Below, one piece after another: positions 1-8,952 of a stretch of DNA of 64,000 nt. The notes under the pieces were generated by a model, which had not been told where the DNA came from, searched no databases, and saw nothing but the letters and a program-made list of their open reading frames with translations. Both the position numbers and the translations under genes were made by a program. Position 1 is the first letter of the stretch. Each line of letters opens with the position of its first letter. Location of the stretch: assembly GCF_947488945.1 (NCBI RefSeq), contig NZ_CANLBS010000004.1, positions 186,001 to 250,000 of the forward strand, in the 5' to 3' direction. Origin of the DNA: an uncultured Streptomyces sp. (GTDB lineage: Bacteria > Actinomycetota > Actinomycetes > Streptomycetales > Streptomycetaceae).

Positions 1-1
1 C

Positions 2-562
2 GTGCCCGGTTCCCCACCAGTCCGCCGTCTCCTCGTCGCCGTGATGCTCTCTTGCGCCGTGCTCGTGAGCGCCACCGCCTGCGGGGACAGCACCAGCAAC
101 AGCGTGGCCACGAGCGCTTCGTCGGCCGCGACACCGACCGCGTCGGCGCAGAAGCAGAAGCTCGCCAAGACCCGGTTCGTGGCCAACGCGGGACTGGCGG
201 CGGGCGCCGCGTACCAGTGGATCGTGAAGCCGTACCGCGCGGGCACGTTCAAGAAGGGCACCGACGGACGCACCTTCGCCCTGGTGAAGGCCGGTCTGGC
301 CGGTGGGTTCGCCTACAACCGCCTCAAGGCCGCCGCGAACAACGCCAAGGGCGACCCGATGCTCTCCAAGGCCGTCGCCCCGCTGACGGCGGGCATCGAG
401 TCCCTCAAGGAACTGGGCACCAAGCTCCGCAAGGGCGAGGCGGGCTCGGGCGACGTCGGCGCCGTCGAGAGCGTCATCAACGGCATCAAGGACGCGGGCA
501 AGAGCGCCGGCGCCGAGGTCAAGGACAAGGTCCCCTCGACGGGCCAGCTCGGCGGCGGATGA
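2..562 (+). CDS. Putative secreted lipoprotein, unknown function
   Basis: The reading frame opens with GTG at the window edge, so the true start could lie upstream. The N-terminus has a short basic region, a hydrophobic core and a lipobox ending in Ala-Cys-Gly at about residue 27, which predicts a lipid-anchored extracytoplasmic protein. A Ser/Thr/Ala-rich linker follows. The rest (about 50-186) is Ala/Lys/Gly-rich, probably helical, with no recognised catalytic motif. It ends just before a strong hairpin shared with the convergent DUF5336 gene. I do not recognise the family. Confidence 0.75.
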   Translation: MPGSPPVRRLLVAVMLSCAVLVSATACGDSTSNSVATSASSAATPTASAQKQKLAKTRFVANAGLAAGAAYQWIVKPYRAGTFKKGTDGRTFALVKAGLAGGFAYNRLKAAANNAKGDPMLSKAVAPLTAGIESLKELGTKLRKGEAGSGDVGAVESVINGIKDAGKSAGAEVKDKVPSTGQLGGG

Positions 563-600
563 CCCGTGCCGGGTTCCGGCGCCCCCGCAGCGCCGCACGG

Positions 601-640
601 CACGACGGCCTCCCGCCCAACCGGGCGGGAGGCCGTCGTG
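601..640. terminator. Perfect 18-bp hairpin between convergent genes
   Basis: Two perfect 18-nt arms flank a 4-nt loop (AACC). There is no U-tract, as is usual in high-GC actinobacteria. It lies between the 3' ends of the lipoprotein gene and the DUF5336 gene and can serve both. Confidence 0.85.
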
Positions 641-654
641 CTGTCGCGGGGGTG

Positions 655-1482
655 TCAGCCGCGCTGGATGCCGGAGGTGTCCTGGAGGACGCCTCGGCGG
701 CCGTCCTGCGTCTGCGCGACCAGGTGCTGGCCACGCTGGTCCACCGCGAGGTACCAGGTGCCCGGCGCGAGTTCGGCGATCGGGGCCGGGGCCCCGTCCT
801 CGCCGTACAGCGGACGGGCCACCGGAACGGCGAACCAGAACGGCGTGAAGTCGCCGGCGGGGGCGGCCTGCTGGGGGGACTGCTGGGCGTGCGGGGCCTG
901 CTGCGCCGGGTCCTGGTGACCCGCCTGCGGCTGGGCGCCGTACGGCTGCTGCTGGCCCTGCTGGGCGCCGTACTGCTGCTGGCCCGGGTAGCCGTAGCCC
1001 GGCTGCTGGGTGGCCTGCGGGCCGAACGGCGTCTGGCCGCCCTGGACCGGGCGCGGCGAGGAGAGCGGGGCCTTCAGCGCGGGCACCAGCGGGCCCGCCA
1101 CGGCGGCGGCGGCGAGGACCAGCGCGGCCAGCAGACCGAGGATCAGACCGGCGCCGGCGTCTCCGGCGTCGATGGTGGTCCAGAAGACGGTCCACAGCGC
1201 GAACACCGTGAGGGCCACGCCGAACTGGCCGAGGTCCAGGCCGACGACCTTGCGGCCCGGCAGGGAACGGCTCACGATCAGCAGCGCCGCTCCGATGACA
1301 CCGGCGAGGTAGACGCTCATCAGGATCGAGAGCGAGTCCCAGGCGTTGACGCTGTTGAATCCCGAACAGTCGACGTTCGAGGGGCAGTCGTAACCGGAGA
1401 GGTCGAGGAAGGAGGCGACGAACAGCACGACCGCTGCTCCGATCACCACGCCGTCGCCTCTAGTGAGGGAGCGGATATTCAC
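655..1482 (-). CDS. DUF5336-type membrane protein with Gln/Gly/Pro/Tyr-rich tail
   Basis: A 275-residue protein. Four hydrophobic segments (about 10-28, 52-74, 88-106 and 112-135) form a membrane domain. A low-complexity Gln/Gly/Pro/Tyr region (about 140-205) follows, then a compact C-terminal domain with Trp and Tyr residues (about 206-275). This matches the actinobacterial DUF5336 proteins, whose function is unknown. The start is GTG, preceded by AAGGA seven bases upstream. It is monocistronic, with the shared hairpin at its 3' end. Confidence 0.8.
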   Translation of the reverse strand: MNIRSLTRGDGVVIGAAVVLFVASFLDLSGYDCPSNVDCSGFNSVNAWDSLSILMSVYLAGVIGAALLIVSRSLPGRKVVGLDLGQFGVALTVFALWTVFWTTIDAGDAGAGLILGLLAALVLAAAAVAGPLVPALKAPLSSPRPVQGGQTPFGPQATQQPGYGYPGQQQYGAQQGQQQPYGAQPQAGHQDPAQQAPHAQQSPQQAAPAGDFTPFWFAVPVARPLYGEDGAPAPIAELAPGTWYLAVDQRGQHLVAQTQDGRRGVLQDTSGIQRG

Positions 1483-1655
1483 GTGAAGGTCCTTAGTCGG
1501 TCGTCTCGTCGGGGCGGTCGTCGCTGCCGCCGAGGGGCGGACACGTCGAGAGCGTCGGGCGGCTCACCATCGTACGGATGAATCTATCGTCCGACCGGGC
1601 GGGTGGTGACCCTGCCGGACGCACCGGGGGACACCTCCCCGGATTCCCCGCGGAA

Positions 1656-2582
1656 CTACCCCTTCAGGTAACTCGTGATGCCGTCGCCGATGCCACGGGC
1701 CGCCTTCTGGCGCCAACTCGCGGCGGTGATCAGGGCGGCGTCCTCGGGATCACGCATATTGCCGCATTCGACGAAGACTTTGGGCACGGTTGACATATTC
1801 AGACCGCCGAGGTCCTTCCGGACGTCCAACCCCGTGCCGTCGCCGATGTAGTTGGAGGGCGCGGTACCCGTCGCCCGCGCGAACGTCCCGGCGATCCGGG
1901 TGCCGAGGTCGCGCGAGGGCGCCACGATCTCCGTCGTGTCCGCACCGCCGCCCCGGACCCGGTCGGGCAGGATCACGTGGAAGCCGCGGTTGCCGACCGC
2001 GGAGCCGTCCGCGTGCACGGAGACGACCGCGTCGGCCTGCGCCGTGTTGCCGATGCGGGCGCGTTCGTCGACGCACGGGCCGAACGGCCGGTCGCCGTCC
2101 TGGGTGAGGACGACCTTCGCCCCCCGCTCTTCGAGGAGCGCGCGCAGCCGGTGGGCGACGTCGAGGGTGAACCGGGCCTCCGGGTAACCGTCGTCGGTCT
2201 CGGTGCCGGTGGTGTCGCACTCCTTGGCGCCGGTGCCGATCTTCACCTGTTCGGCGATCTCCCCGGTGTGCCGGGAGTTGCCGGGGTTGTGGCCCGGATC
2301 GATCACCACCGTCCGGCCGGCGAGCGGCCCGGCGGCCGACCCGGCCGGTGACGGACCCGCGGACGGGGAGCCGGTCCCGCCCGGATGCGGCCGGGCCTCG
2401 GCGGGCTGCCCGGCGCCGCAGCCGGAGAGGGCCAGGCACAGGGCGGCGAGGGAGACCGGGACCGCGAGGGCGGCGACGGACCGTCCGGGGACACGGAGAC
2501 GGGCAGGGACGCGGGCAGGGACGCGCGGGGCGCGGCCGGGGGAGGACGGTGCGGGTGCGGGGGGAACGTCGTCGTACGGCAC
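1656..2582 (-). CDS. N-acetylmuramoyl-L-alanine amidase (Amidase_3), lipoprotein
   Basis: A 308-residue protein predicted to cleave the bond between N-acetylmuramate and L-alanine in peptidoglycan. The N-terminus has an unusually long Arg/Pro-rich region before a hydrophobic core and a lipobox ending at Cys55, so it is probably a lipoprotein. A Pro/Gly/Ser linker leads to the catalytic domain (about 90-305). Zinc ligands are visible at His98 (IDPGH), Glu135 and His190 (SVHADG), with the catalytic Glu272 (VECGN). The open frame runs much further upstream. The GTG at 2582 was chosen because a TAGCAT hexamer lies seven bases before it, suggesting a leaderless start. It follows the methyltransferase gene by 71 bases on the same strand. 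Confidence 0.88.
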   Translation of the reverse strand: MPYDDVPPAPAPSSPGRAPRVPARVPARLRVPGRSVAALAVPVSLAALCLALSGCGAGQPAEARPHPGGTGSPSAGPSPAGSAAGPLAGRTVVIDPGHNPGNSRHTGEIAEQVKIGTGAKECDTTGTETDDGYPEARFTLDVAHRLRALLEERGAKVVLTQDGDRPFGPCVDERARIGNTAQADAVVSVHADGSAVGNRGFHVILPDRVRGGGADTTEIVAPSRDLGTRIAGTFARATGTAPSNYIGDGTGLDVRKDLGGLNMSTVPKVFVECGNMRDPEDAALITAASWRQKAARGIGDGITSYLKG

Positions 2583-2589
2583 GCGGGCG

Positions 2590-2595
2590 ATGCTA
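2590..2595 (-). promoter_or_regulatory. Leaderless -10 element (TAGCAT) of the amidase gene
   Basis: TAGCAT on the minus strand ends seven bases before the GTG start and no Shine-Dalgarno is present, so the transcript probably begins at the start codon. Confidence 0.5.
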
Positions 2596-2653
2596 TCCGG
2601 CGGCCGGTCCGGGCCTGCGGCACGGCACGGTGCGGGGCGCCGGGCGGGGACGG

Positions 2654-3496
<843 letters not shown>

Positions 3497-3516
3497 TCAG
3501 GGGGCTGCGTCCGGTG

Positions 3517-4842
3517 TCAGCAGCTCTGCCAGAGCCGGGTCATGACGCGGACGCCGAACCGCAGGCCCTCCAGCGGGACGCGTTCGTCCACGCCGTGGAA
3601 GAGCCGTCCGTAGTCCAGGTCGTGCGGCAGCTTCAGGCCCTTGAAGCCGAAGCAGCGGATGCCGAGGTGGGTGAAGGCCTTCGCGTCGGTGCCGCCGGGG
3701 TTGCAGTACGGCACCGGGTGCCCGTCCGGGTCCTCCGCGCGGACCGCGTCGCACATGGCGTCGACCAGCGGCCCGTCGAACGTGGTCTCCATCGCGATGT
3801 CGTGGTTGACCCACTCGCGGCTCACCGACGGCAGCAGCAGGGCGTCGATCGTGTCGATCAGCTCCTGCTCGTGGCCCGGCAGGAAGCGTCCGTCGACCCG
3901 CGCGGTCGCCTTCCCCGGGATGACGTTGGTCTGGTAACCGGCCGAGAACATCGTCGGGTTGGCGGAGTTGCGCAGCACCACCTGCATGAAGTCGGACACC
4001 GGACCGAGCTTCTTCAGGCTGCCCTCGACGTCGTCCTCGTCGAACTCGACGCCGTAGAGCCGGGCAGCCTCCTCCAGCAGGGCGCGGACCGGTTCGATCA
4101 GCCGGATCGGGAAGGTCTGCCGGCCGATCCGGGTCAGCGACTCGGCGAGGTCGGTGACGGCGTTGTCGTCGTTGGGCGAGGAGCCGTGCCCGGCCCGGCC
4201 GGTGGCGGTGAGCTCCATCCAGGCCATGCCGCGCTGGGCGTTCTCGATCGGGTACAGCCGCCGCGTGTCGTCGAGGGCGAAGGAGAACCCGCCGCCCTCG
4301 CCGATCGCCTCGGTGACGCCGGCGAACAGCTCCGGGCGGTGCTCGACCAGCCAGTGGGCTCCGAACTTCCCGCCCGCCTCCTCGTCGGCGAGGAAGGCGA
4401 GCACCAGGTCGCGGGAGGGCGCGGTGCCCGTGCGGGCGAAGTGCCGGGCGGTGGCCAGCATCACGGCCACCGTGTCCTTCATGTCGATCGCGCCGCGGCC
4501 CCAGAGGTAGCCGTCGTGGATCTCGCCGGAGAACGGCGGCACCCGCCACTCGGAGGGGTCCGCGGGCACCACGTCGAGGTGGCCGTGGACCAGCAGGGCG
4601 CCGCGCCCGGGGTCGCGGCCCGCGATCCGGGCGATCACGTTGGCCCGGCCCGGGGCGGACTCGACCAGCTCGGAGGCGATGCCCGCCTCGGCGAGGCGGC
4701 CCACCACCCAGTCGGCGGCGGCGCGTTCGTCGCTGGTCGGGTTGGAGGTGTCGAACCGGATCAGCTCGGCGCAGAGGTCCACGACCTCGTCCTGGGCCTG
4801 CGCGGAGGCCGGTACGAGCGCGGAGGGGTCGGTGGTGGTCAT
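3517..4842 (-). CDS. M20/M25/M40 family metallohydrolase (ArgE/DapE type)
   Basis: A 441-residue dinuclear zinc hydrolase of the family that removes acyl groups from amino acids or cleaves small peptides. Metal-binding motifs are intact: HGHLD at 86-90, GRGAIDMKD at about 115-123 and the DEE triad at 153-155. The lid-type dimerisation domain lies between about 200 and 320. Its ATG overlaps the stop of the permease gene by four bases (ATGA), so translation is coupled and the substrate is probably what that permease imports. The frame is open well upstream, but only this ATG fits the family length. The substrate cannot be read from the sequence; an N-acyl or N-carbamoyl amino acid or a dipeptide is plausible. 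Confidence 0.9.
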   Translation of the reverse strand: MTTTDPSALVPASAQAQDEVVDLCAELIRFDTSNPTSDERAAADWVVGRLAEAGIASELVESAPGRANVIARIAGRDPGRGALLVHGHLDVVPADPSEWRVPPFSGEIHDGYLWGRGAIDMKDTVAVMLATARHFARTGTAPSRDLVLAFLADEEAGGKFGAHWLVEHRPELFAGVTEAIGEGGGFSFALDDTRRLYPIENAQRGMAWMELTATGRAGHGSSPNDDNAVTDLAESLTRIGRQTFPIRLIEPVRALLEEAARLYGVEFDEDDVEGSLKKLGPVSDFMQVVLRNSANPTMFSAGYQTNVIPGKATARVDGRFLPGHEQELIDTIDALLLPSVSREWVNHDIAMETTFDGPLVDAMCDAVRAEDPDGHPVPYCNPGGTDAKAFTHLGIRCFGFKGLKLPHDLDYGRLFHGVDERVPLEGLRFGVRVMTRLWQSC

Positions 4843-6248
4843 GCCGCTCCCACGGGGGTGGTCGTACGGGCGGCGGGTACGGCGGCGCCGTCCTCGTCGT
4901 CCAGGGCGGAGGTGCCGTACGGCTTGATCCAGCCGAGCTTGCCGATCACGCAGTACAGCAGGAAGGCGGTGAGCAGCGAGTTCAGCGCGGGGATGCCGCC
5001 GTCGTAGAACTTGCCGACGCAGAACGCGGCGGCCCAGATCACCAGGGCCATCGGGACCCAGGTCGGCGAGGTGGCCGGCAGGGTCTCCGCCTCGCGGGTG
5101 GCGTCCAGCGGGGCCCGCATCCGCTTCACGATCCAGTACTCGGCCACCACGATGCCGCCGATGGGCGGGATGGCGACGCCGAGGATCGTGAGGAACTCGG
5201 TGAAGTGGGTCATGATGCCGACCGCGGACAGGACGGTGCCGGCGATGCCGAGCGCGACGGTGACCACGCCGCGGTGCAGCCGCTTGCCGAAGACGACCTG
5301 GAAGAAGTTGACGACGCCGAGCGAGGAGCCGTACAGGTTCCAGTCGTTGATCTTCGCGGTGGACATCAGGACGACGATCACCCCGAAGACGCCCGAGGTG
5401 GAGAGCACGATGTGGGAGACCTCGCTCGACTTGACCAGGTGGCCCAGCAGGACGCCGGTCAGCCCGACGATGTACTCGGAGAGGATCATCGAGGAGGCGC
5501 TCTGGAGGAAGACGTGCGAGCCCTTGCGGTTGTAGCGGGTCATCTCCGGGGAGACGATCGCGCCGGTCATGTACCCGCCGGCGATGGCGGTGGCGGCGAC
5601 AGCCAGCGGAATCGTTTCTCCCGGCGGCGGCGAGTGGATCAGGTCGCTCAGCGAGTGGTCGTTCAGCGTGGTGACGACCGACCAGGCGACCATCAGGAAG
5701 AACAGCGGCGCGACGACCTTGGCGAAGGCGGCCATGTACCGGAAGCCGAAGATGACCAGGGCCGTGATGGCGACGCCGGCGCACACGCACCACAGCCAGG
5801 ACGGGCCGCCGACCAGCTCCGAGACGCTGTTGCCGAAGATGGTGTTCTGCACGCCGAACCAGCCGACCAGGCTGACCGCGATGACGAAGCTGACCAGCGC
5901 CGAGCCGTTGCGCCCGAAGCCCGCCCAGCGGGTCAGCATCGGCGTGGCCAGGCCCTCCCGCATGCCGGCCAGGCCGATCGCGAAGATCACGATCTCCAGG
6001 ATCACCGCGCCGAGCGTGAAGGCGAGGAAGGCGTCGCCGAAGGTCATGCCGACGCCGATGGTGGCGCCGAGGGTGAACTGCGAGATGGAGCCGGACTGGG
6101 CCAGCCACTGCAGCAGCATGGTCCAGAATCCGAGCCGCTTGTCGCGCGGCACCCGGGACAGCGAGTAGTCGTCGCTGCCGATCTGCTTGGACGTGTCGGC
6201 GTCCGTCGTGCCGTTGCCGGTTCTGTGGGCCGGGGAGGCGGCTGCCAT
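4839..6248 (-). CDS. NCS1-family permease (cytosine/purine/allantoin type)
   Basis: A 469-residue polytopic membrane protein with about twelve hydrophobic segments. The cytoplasmic N-terminus is followed by the LGFWTMLLQW region typical of CodB-like nucleobase:cation symporters. GWFGVQN in the middle and a late ...AIPPIGG... segment also fit NCS1. It overlaps the upstream DUF1177 gene by one base (TGATG) and the downstream M20 gene by four, so all three are one coupled operon. Known NCS1 substrates include cytosine, purines, hydantoins and allantoin. Which one applies here is unknown; pairing with an M20 hydrolase hints at a hydantoin- or amide-derived nitrogen source. Confidence 0.88.
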   Translation of the reverse strand: MAAASPAHRTGNGTTDADTSKQIGSDDYSLSRVPRDKRLGFWTMLLQWLAQSGSISQFTLGATIGVGMTFGDAFLAFTLGAVILEIVIFAIGLAGMREGLATPMLTRWAGFGRNGSALVSFVIAVSLVGWFGVQNTIFGNSVSELVGGPSWLWCVCAGVAITALVIFGFRYMAAFAKVVAPLFFLMVAWSVVTTLNDHSLSDLIHSPPPGETIPLAVAATAIAGGYMTGAIVSPEMTRYNRKGSHVFLQSASSMILSEYIVGLTGVLLGHLVKSSEVSHIVLSTSGVFGVIVVLMSTAKINDWNLYGSSLGVVNFFQVVFGKRLHRGVVTVALGIAGTVLSAVGIMTHFTEFLTILGVAIPPIGGIVVAEYWIVKRMRAPLDATREAETLPATSPTWVPMALVIWAAAFCVGKFYDGGIPALNSLLTAFLLYCVIGKLGWIKPYGTSALDDEDGAAVPAARTTTPVGAA

Positions 6249-7201
6249 CAGGACTCCTGGGGGGTGCGGCCGAAGGTCTGCAGGTGAGCCAGCGACCCGT
6301 AGCGGTTGACGAGGTTGTCGAACTCCACCGCGTCGTGGAAGTCGAGGGTGCCGCCGCCGAAGGCCTTGGCGACCTCCACGGCGAAGCGGGCGGCGGAGGC
6401 GATGTCCGTCTCGTGACTCGCGCCCGTCTGGCAGCCCGGCACCGCGGACGCGGAGGTCACGGCGAGACCGACGACCGGGGCGGAGGTCGCGGTGGCGGGC
6501 TGGAGGATCGAATTGATGTGGTGTGCACCATTACCGTACGGCGTGATGTCCTGCGTGGTCACGGGGTAGGTGACCAACGGCTCACCGGTCACCACGGCCA
6601 GCAGCTCGCCGAGCTGCTCGCTGACCCGCAGCACCCAGCCCTCCTTGACGGTGGGCGAGAGCGCGAGGCCCCTGTGGTTGATGATCCGGTTGCCCTTGGT
6701 GGTGTCGATGGAGAGCACCGCCTCCATCTCGTCGGTCACCTCGTGCCGGTTCATCGTGGCGATGTCCACCGGCGACCCCATGAACGGGACCGGGTCGTGC
6801 GGCTCGGTCGGGGCGTTCGGGCAGATGTGGGTGGCGACGAGGACGTCGCCCGGCAGCACGTCGCCGCGGCGGCGCATGTCGAGCAGCTTGGCGGCGGTGG
6901 CGATCGCGGAGGCCGCGCCGTCGGCGTCGGAGACCAGACCGGTCACCTCCGGCCGGGCGCCGATGCCGCCGAGCCGCCCGACGACGCCGAGGGTGCGGGC
7001 GTCGCCGCCGGCGGACCGGCCCCGGCTGCCGGCAATCCTCACCAGCAGGAAGTCCGTGGAGCCCTGCTCGCCCGCGACGGTGGTGACCGTGGCGGACGAC
7101 CCTTCGGCCCCCGCCACGAGATCGAGGTACTCGACGACCGCTTTGCCGCCGACCCCGGGGTCGTCCAGAAGATCGACGATGTCCAGCACGTACTTCAGCA
7201 T
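6248..7201 (-). CDS. DUF1177 family protein
   Basis: A 317-residue protein matching the bacterial DUF1177 family, whose function is uncharacterised. It begins MLKYVLDIVDLLDDP. It also contains ATHICPNAPT, the Asn/Gly-rich PYGNGAHHIN stretch and a C-terminal FGRT. Several conserved His, Asp and Cys residues (around HICP, TKGNR and SHETD) could form a metal or catalytic site. It has no signal peptide or membrane segment. It is the first gene of the coupled operon with the NCS1 permease and M20 hydrolase, and lies divergent from an IclR regulator. The start is ATG with AAAGG five bases upstream. An enzymatic role in breaking down the imported compound is inference. Confidence 0.85.
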   Translation of the reverse strand: MLKYVLDIVDLLDDPGVGGKAVVEYLDLVAGAEGSSATVTTVAGEQGSTDFLLVRIAGSRGRSAGGDARTLGVVGRLGGIGARPEVTGLVSDADGAASAIATAAKLLDMRRRGDVLPGDVLVATHICPNAPTEPHDPVPFMGSPVDIATMNRHEVTDEMEAVLSIDTTKGNRIINHRGLALSPTVKEGWVLRVSEQLGELLAVVTGEPLVTYPVTTQDITPYGNGAHHINSILQPATATSAPVVGLAVTSASAVPGCQTGASHETDIASAARFAVEVAKAFGGGTLDFHDAVEFDNLVNRYGSLAHLQTFGRTPQES

Positions 7202-7343
7202 GGGGGCCTTTCTCACAGATCCAGACACCCGCCCGGCATCCGACAGGGTGGAGGCCGGGCGGGGTGCTGAGGCAACATTCGGGATCGGATAGCGTTGATC
7301 GCAACTGTTTCCCGTTATTTGCAATTCAGGTCTGAATGGTGAG
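7202..7343. promoter_or_regulatory. Divergent control region between DUF1177 operon and IclR gene
   Basis: This 142-bp interval must hold both promoters. It is more A+T-rich than its surroundings and contains the dyad GTTG-ATCG-CAAC (7294-7305), followed by TTTGCAA. IclR proteins commonly bind short dyads in such divergent regions, so 7294-7305 is the best operator candidate. Confidence 0.5.
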
Positions 7344-7349
7344 ATGACC

Positions 7350-8174
7350 ATGGCGGAATTCGATCTCGACCGGCGCACCCCCGCGGGCGCGCTGCAGACC
7401 GTCGACCGGGCACTGCTGGTGCTGCTCGCGTTCGAGCGGACCCGGCCCGACTGGGGCGTCACCGAGGTGGCCGAGGAGTTCGGCTGGGACACCTCGGTGG
7501 CCCAGCGGCTGCTGGCCACCCTCGCCGGGCGCGGCTTCCTCGTCTCCGACCCCGCCACCCGCCGCTACCGCATCGGCCCCGCCGTGCTGCGGCTCGGCCG
7601 GCTCTGGGAGCGCTCGGGATCGCTGGAACTGCTGGCCGGGCCGGTACTGGAGGAACTGCGCCGCACCACCGGCGACACCGTCCTGTTCTGCCTGCCCGAC
7701 AACGCCCACATGCGGTGCGTCGCCGCCGAGGAGGGCGAGAGCGGACCGCTGCGGTACTACCCGCTGGTCGGCGAGCTCTACCCGGCGCACGCCGGCGCCA
7801 CCTCGAAGTCCTACTACGCCCATCTGCCGGACGAGCAGCGCCACCGGCTCTTCCGCGGCCGCCCCATGGCCCGCTTCACCGACCGCACCGTCACCGACCC
7901 GGACCGGCTGGAGGAGGAGTTCCGCGCCGTCCGCGCCCAGGGCTACGCCTACACCGTCGGCGAATACGACGCGGGCGTGGCGACCGTCGCGGTGCCCGTC
8001 TTCCTCGGCCGCGAACCGTACGGAAGCCTCAGCCTCGGCGGCGGCGCCGAACGCTTCCGGGACGCCCCCGAGGACCGGCTGGACGCCCTGCGCGCCGCCG
8101 CCCGGCTCCTCGAACAGCGCCTGGTCCACCCTCCGCAGCGCCCGAAGCCCCGCCCCCGCCGCCCCCGCGCCTGA
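7350..8174 (+). CDS. IclR-family transcriptional regulator
   Basis: A 274-residue protein with an N-terminal winged helix-turn-helix (about 10-70; LQTVDRAL then GVTEVAEEFGW) and the IclR effector domain (about 75-255; ELYPAHAGATSK and GVATVAVPVF). The C-terminus is Arg/Pro-rich. Two ATGs lie close together. The second (7350) was chosen because GGTGAG sits six bases before it, while the one at 7344 is too close to that site. It is divergent from the DUF1177 operon, which it probably controls in response to the operon's substrate, and lies 49 bases upstream of pepE. Confidence 0.88.
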   Translation: MAEFDLDRRTPAGALQTVDRALLVLLAFERTRPDWGVTEVAEEFGWDTSVAQRLLATLAGRGFLVSDPATRRYRIGPAVLRLGRLWERSGSLELLAGPVLEELRRTTGDTVLFCLPDNAHMRCVAAEEGESGPLRYYPLVGELYPAHAGATSKSYYAHLPDEQRHRLFRGRPMARFTDRTVTDPDRLEEEFRAVRAQGYAYTVGEYDAGVATVAVPVFLGREPYGSLSLGGGAERFRDAPEDRLDALRAAARLLEQRLVHPPQRPKPRPRRPRA

Positions 8175-8223
8175 ACCGCCCCCGCCCCCACTGCCGGCCC
8201 GCACAACCCCCGAGAGGACCCCC

Positions 8224-8952
8224 GTGAATCTGCTGCTGCTCTCCAACTCCACCCAGTACGGCTGCGGTTACCTGGAACACGCCCTGGACACCGTGAAGGC
8301 GTTCCTGCCCCCGGACGCCCGCCTCGCCTTCGTCCCGTACGCCCTCGCCGACCACGACACGTACACCGCACGGGTCCGCGACGCGTTGGAGCCCGCCGGG
8401 ATCACCGTGCGCGGCGTGCACGAGGGGACCGACCCGGTCGGCGAACTCGCCTCGGCCGACGCCGTGTTCGTCGGCGGTGGCAACTCCTTCCGGCTGCTGG
8501 CCGCGCTGTACCGCACCGGGCTGCGCGACGCGTTGCGCGAGCGGGTCCGCGACGGACTGCCCTACATGGGCGCCAGCGCGGGCACCAACATGGCCGCCGC
8601 CACCCTGCGCACCACCAACGACATGCCCATCGTGCAGCCGCCGTCCTTCGAGGCGCTCGGGCTGGTCCCGTTCCAGATCAACCCGCACTACCTCGACCCG
8701 GACCCGGAGAGCACCCACAAGGGCGAGACCCGCGAGGAGCGGATCAACGAGTTCCTGGAGGAGAACGACGTGCCGGTGCTGGGACTGCGCGAGGGGTCCT
8801 GGCTCCGCGTGGAGGGCGACCGGGCACAGGTGCAGGGCGCCCGCCCGGCACGGCTGTTCACCCGCGGCGCGCCCGCGCGGGAGCTTCCGGCGGGGTCGGA
8901 CGTGTCGGACCTGCTGACGGCTCCGGCACGGTTCGACGCGCCGGCCCGCTGA
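8224..8952 (+). CDS. pepE: Peptidase E (alpha-aspartyl dipeptidase, S51)
   Basis: A 242-residue cytosolic serine peptidase of family S51, which cleaves dipeptides with N-terminal aspartate. The nucleophile is Ser118 in GASAGT. The other triad members are probably His155 (NPHYLD) and Asp133 (TTND). GGGNSFR (84-90) matches the family oxyanion and substrate region. GTG start with GAGAGGA six bases upstream. It follows the IclR gene by 49 bases, so it may belong to the same peptide- or amino-acid-derivative catabolic set as the M20 operon. Its last 95 bases overlap the convergent MFS gene. Confidence 0.9.
   Translation: MNLLLLSNSTQYGCGYLEHALDTVKAFLPPDARLAFVPYALADHDTYTARVRDALEPAGITVRGVHEGTDPVGELASADAVFVGGGNSFRLLAALYRTGLRDALRERVRDGLPYMGASAGTNMAAATLRTTNDMPIVQPPSFEALGLVPFQINPHYLDPDPESTHKGETREERINEFLEENDVPVLGLREGSWLRVEGDRAQVQGARPARLFTRGAPARELPAGSDVSDLLTAPARFDAPAR

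Noticed and set aside
3517..6108. An 863-codon frame joining the M20 hydrolase to antisense-like sequence
   Set aside because: The upstream part overlaps the permease gene in the wrong frame; the ATG at 4842 with the ATGA overlap gives the family length.
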